Source: Salinisphaera japonica YTM-1 (GTDB lineage: Bacteria; Pseudomonadota; Gammaproteobacteria; Nevskiales; Salinisphaeraceae). From it: a stretch of 43,137 nt of DNA. The stretch is from the NCBI RefSeq assembly GCF_003788585.1, contig NZ_AYKG01000026.1, positions 1 through 43,137 of the forward strand. Direction: 5' to 3'. Shown here in pieces: positions 43,031 through 43,137 of this stretch. Made by a program: the position numbers and the translations under genes. The stretch's first letter is position 1; each line of letters begins with the position of its first letter. The notes under the pieces are model-generated. The model worked only from the letters and a program-made list of their open reading frames with translations, had not been told where the DNA came from and did not search any database.

Positions 43031-43137
43031 GGCCTGTTGCCGTTTCATGCGAGCGCCGCGTTGGAGACCGCAAATCGTGTCCTGCAAGGCGCGAGTCGCC
43101 GCGTCGTGGCGTGCCACGATCAAGACTCGCAACGCCG
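43030..43137. mobile_element. Second copy of the MITE-like repeat, cut by the window end
   Basis: From a CTAG at 43027-43030 the sequence follows the left monomer of the 32.5-kb element: CTAG to the conserved CAAGGCGCG word is 67 bases here and 65 there. The module 43085-43137 shares CAAGGCGCG, the CGTGG/CCACG hairpin and AACGCCG. Its outer stem is CGAGTC/GACTCG where the other copy has CGGACC/GGTCCG, so pairing is kept by compensating changes. The right part lies beyond the window. Confidence 0.65.

Overview
This is a GC-rich window (about two thirds G+C by eye) that reads as chromosome from a free-living, probably marine or halophilic gammaproteobacterium. The housekeeping genes (Hsp33, 6-phosphogluconate dehydrogenase, a cold-shock protein, YkgJ and DUF2389 proteins, an M13 peptidase) are ordinary proteobacterial types. 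A Salinisphaera-like organism would fit, but that is an impression and was not searched. I saw no rRNA, tRNA, CRISPR array or prophage. Coding density is high and most genes look complete.

Layout. 1-8.4 kb: PhoX-type phosphatase, acyl-CoA ligase, alpha/beta hydrolase, cold-shock protein with its terminator, three small conserved proteins and a membrane acyltransferase. 8.4-13.1 kb: gnd, an aldo/keto reductase, a P-loop kinase and an Old Yellow Enzyme. 13.1-13.9 kb is non-coding, partly AT-rich and carries DnaA-box-like words. 14.1-24.1 kb is the main accessory block: a tightly packed leftward five-gene operon (SNF2-type helicase, DUF4391 protein, type III-like DNA methyltransferase Mod, RhuM protein, type III-like Res helicase-nuclease). 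It looks like an extended type III restriction-modification defence locus. A run of 21 C (21 G on the transcribed side) lies 92 bases upstream of its first start codon, and the middle of mod has much lower GC than its surroundings. 24.4-30.3 kb: amidase, aldehyde dehydrogenase, hslO, a short-chain dehydrogenase and an AI-2E-type permease. 30.5-31.2 kb: two tandem paralogous genes for small secreted glycine-zipper proteins with charged tails. 31.2-38.1 kb: a DAACS transporter with altered binding residues, a 267-bp palindromic MITE-like element whose right end supplies the apparent start codon of a MATE exporter, a cupin, a GntP permease and an M13 peptidase. 38.3-43.1 kb: a small secreted protein, then a divergent cluster of sqd1 (UDP-sulfoquinovose synthase) against gtrA, a PlcP-like metallophosphoesterase and an Agt-like glycosyltransferase. 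The window ends inside a second copy of the 32.5-kb repeat.

How the parts may work together. The right-hand cluster reads as a phosphate-starvation lipid-remodelling locus. PlcP would remove phosphate headgroups from phospholipids, Agt would glycosylate the diacylglycerol, and Sqd1 would make the sulfosugar nucleotide for sulfolipid. In front of sqd1 there are four half-sites spaced exactly 11 bp apart that resemble the Pho box. A weaker pair lies upstream of the phoX-type gene at the other end, so both ends may share a PhoB regulon. The five-gene block is the best candidate for a defence system with an unusual composition. The repeat family at 32.5 and 43.0 kb keeps a folded shape by compensating base changes and is the most unexpected non-coding signal.
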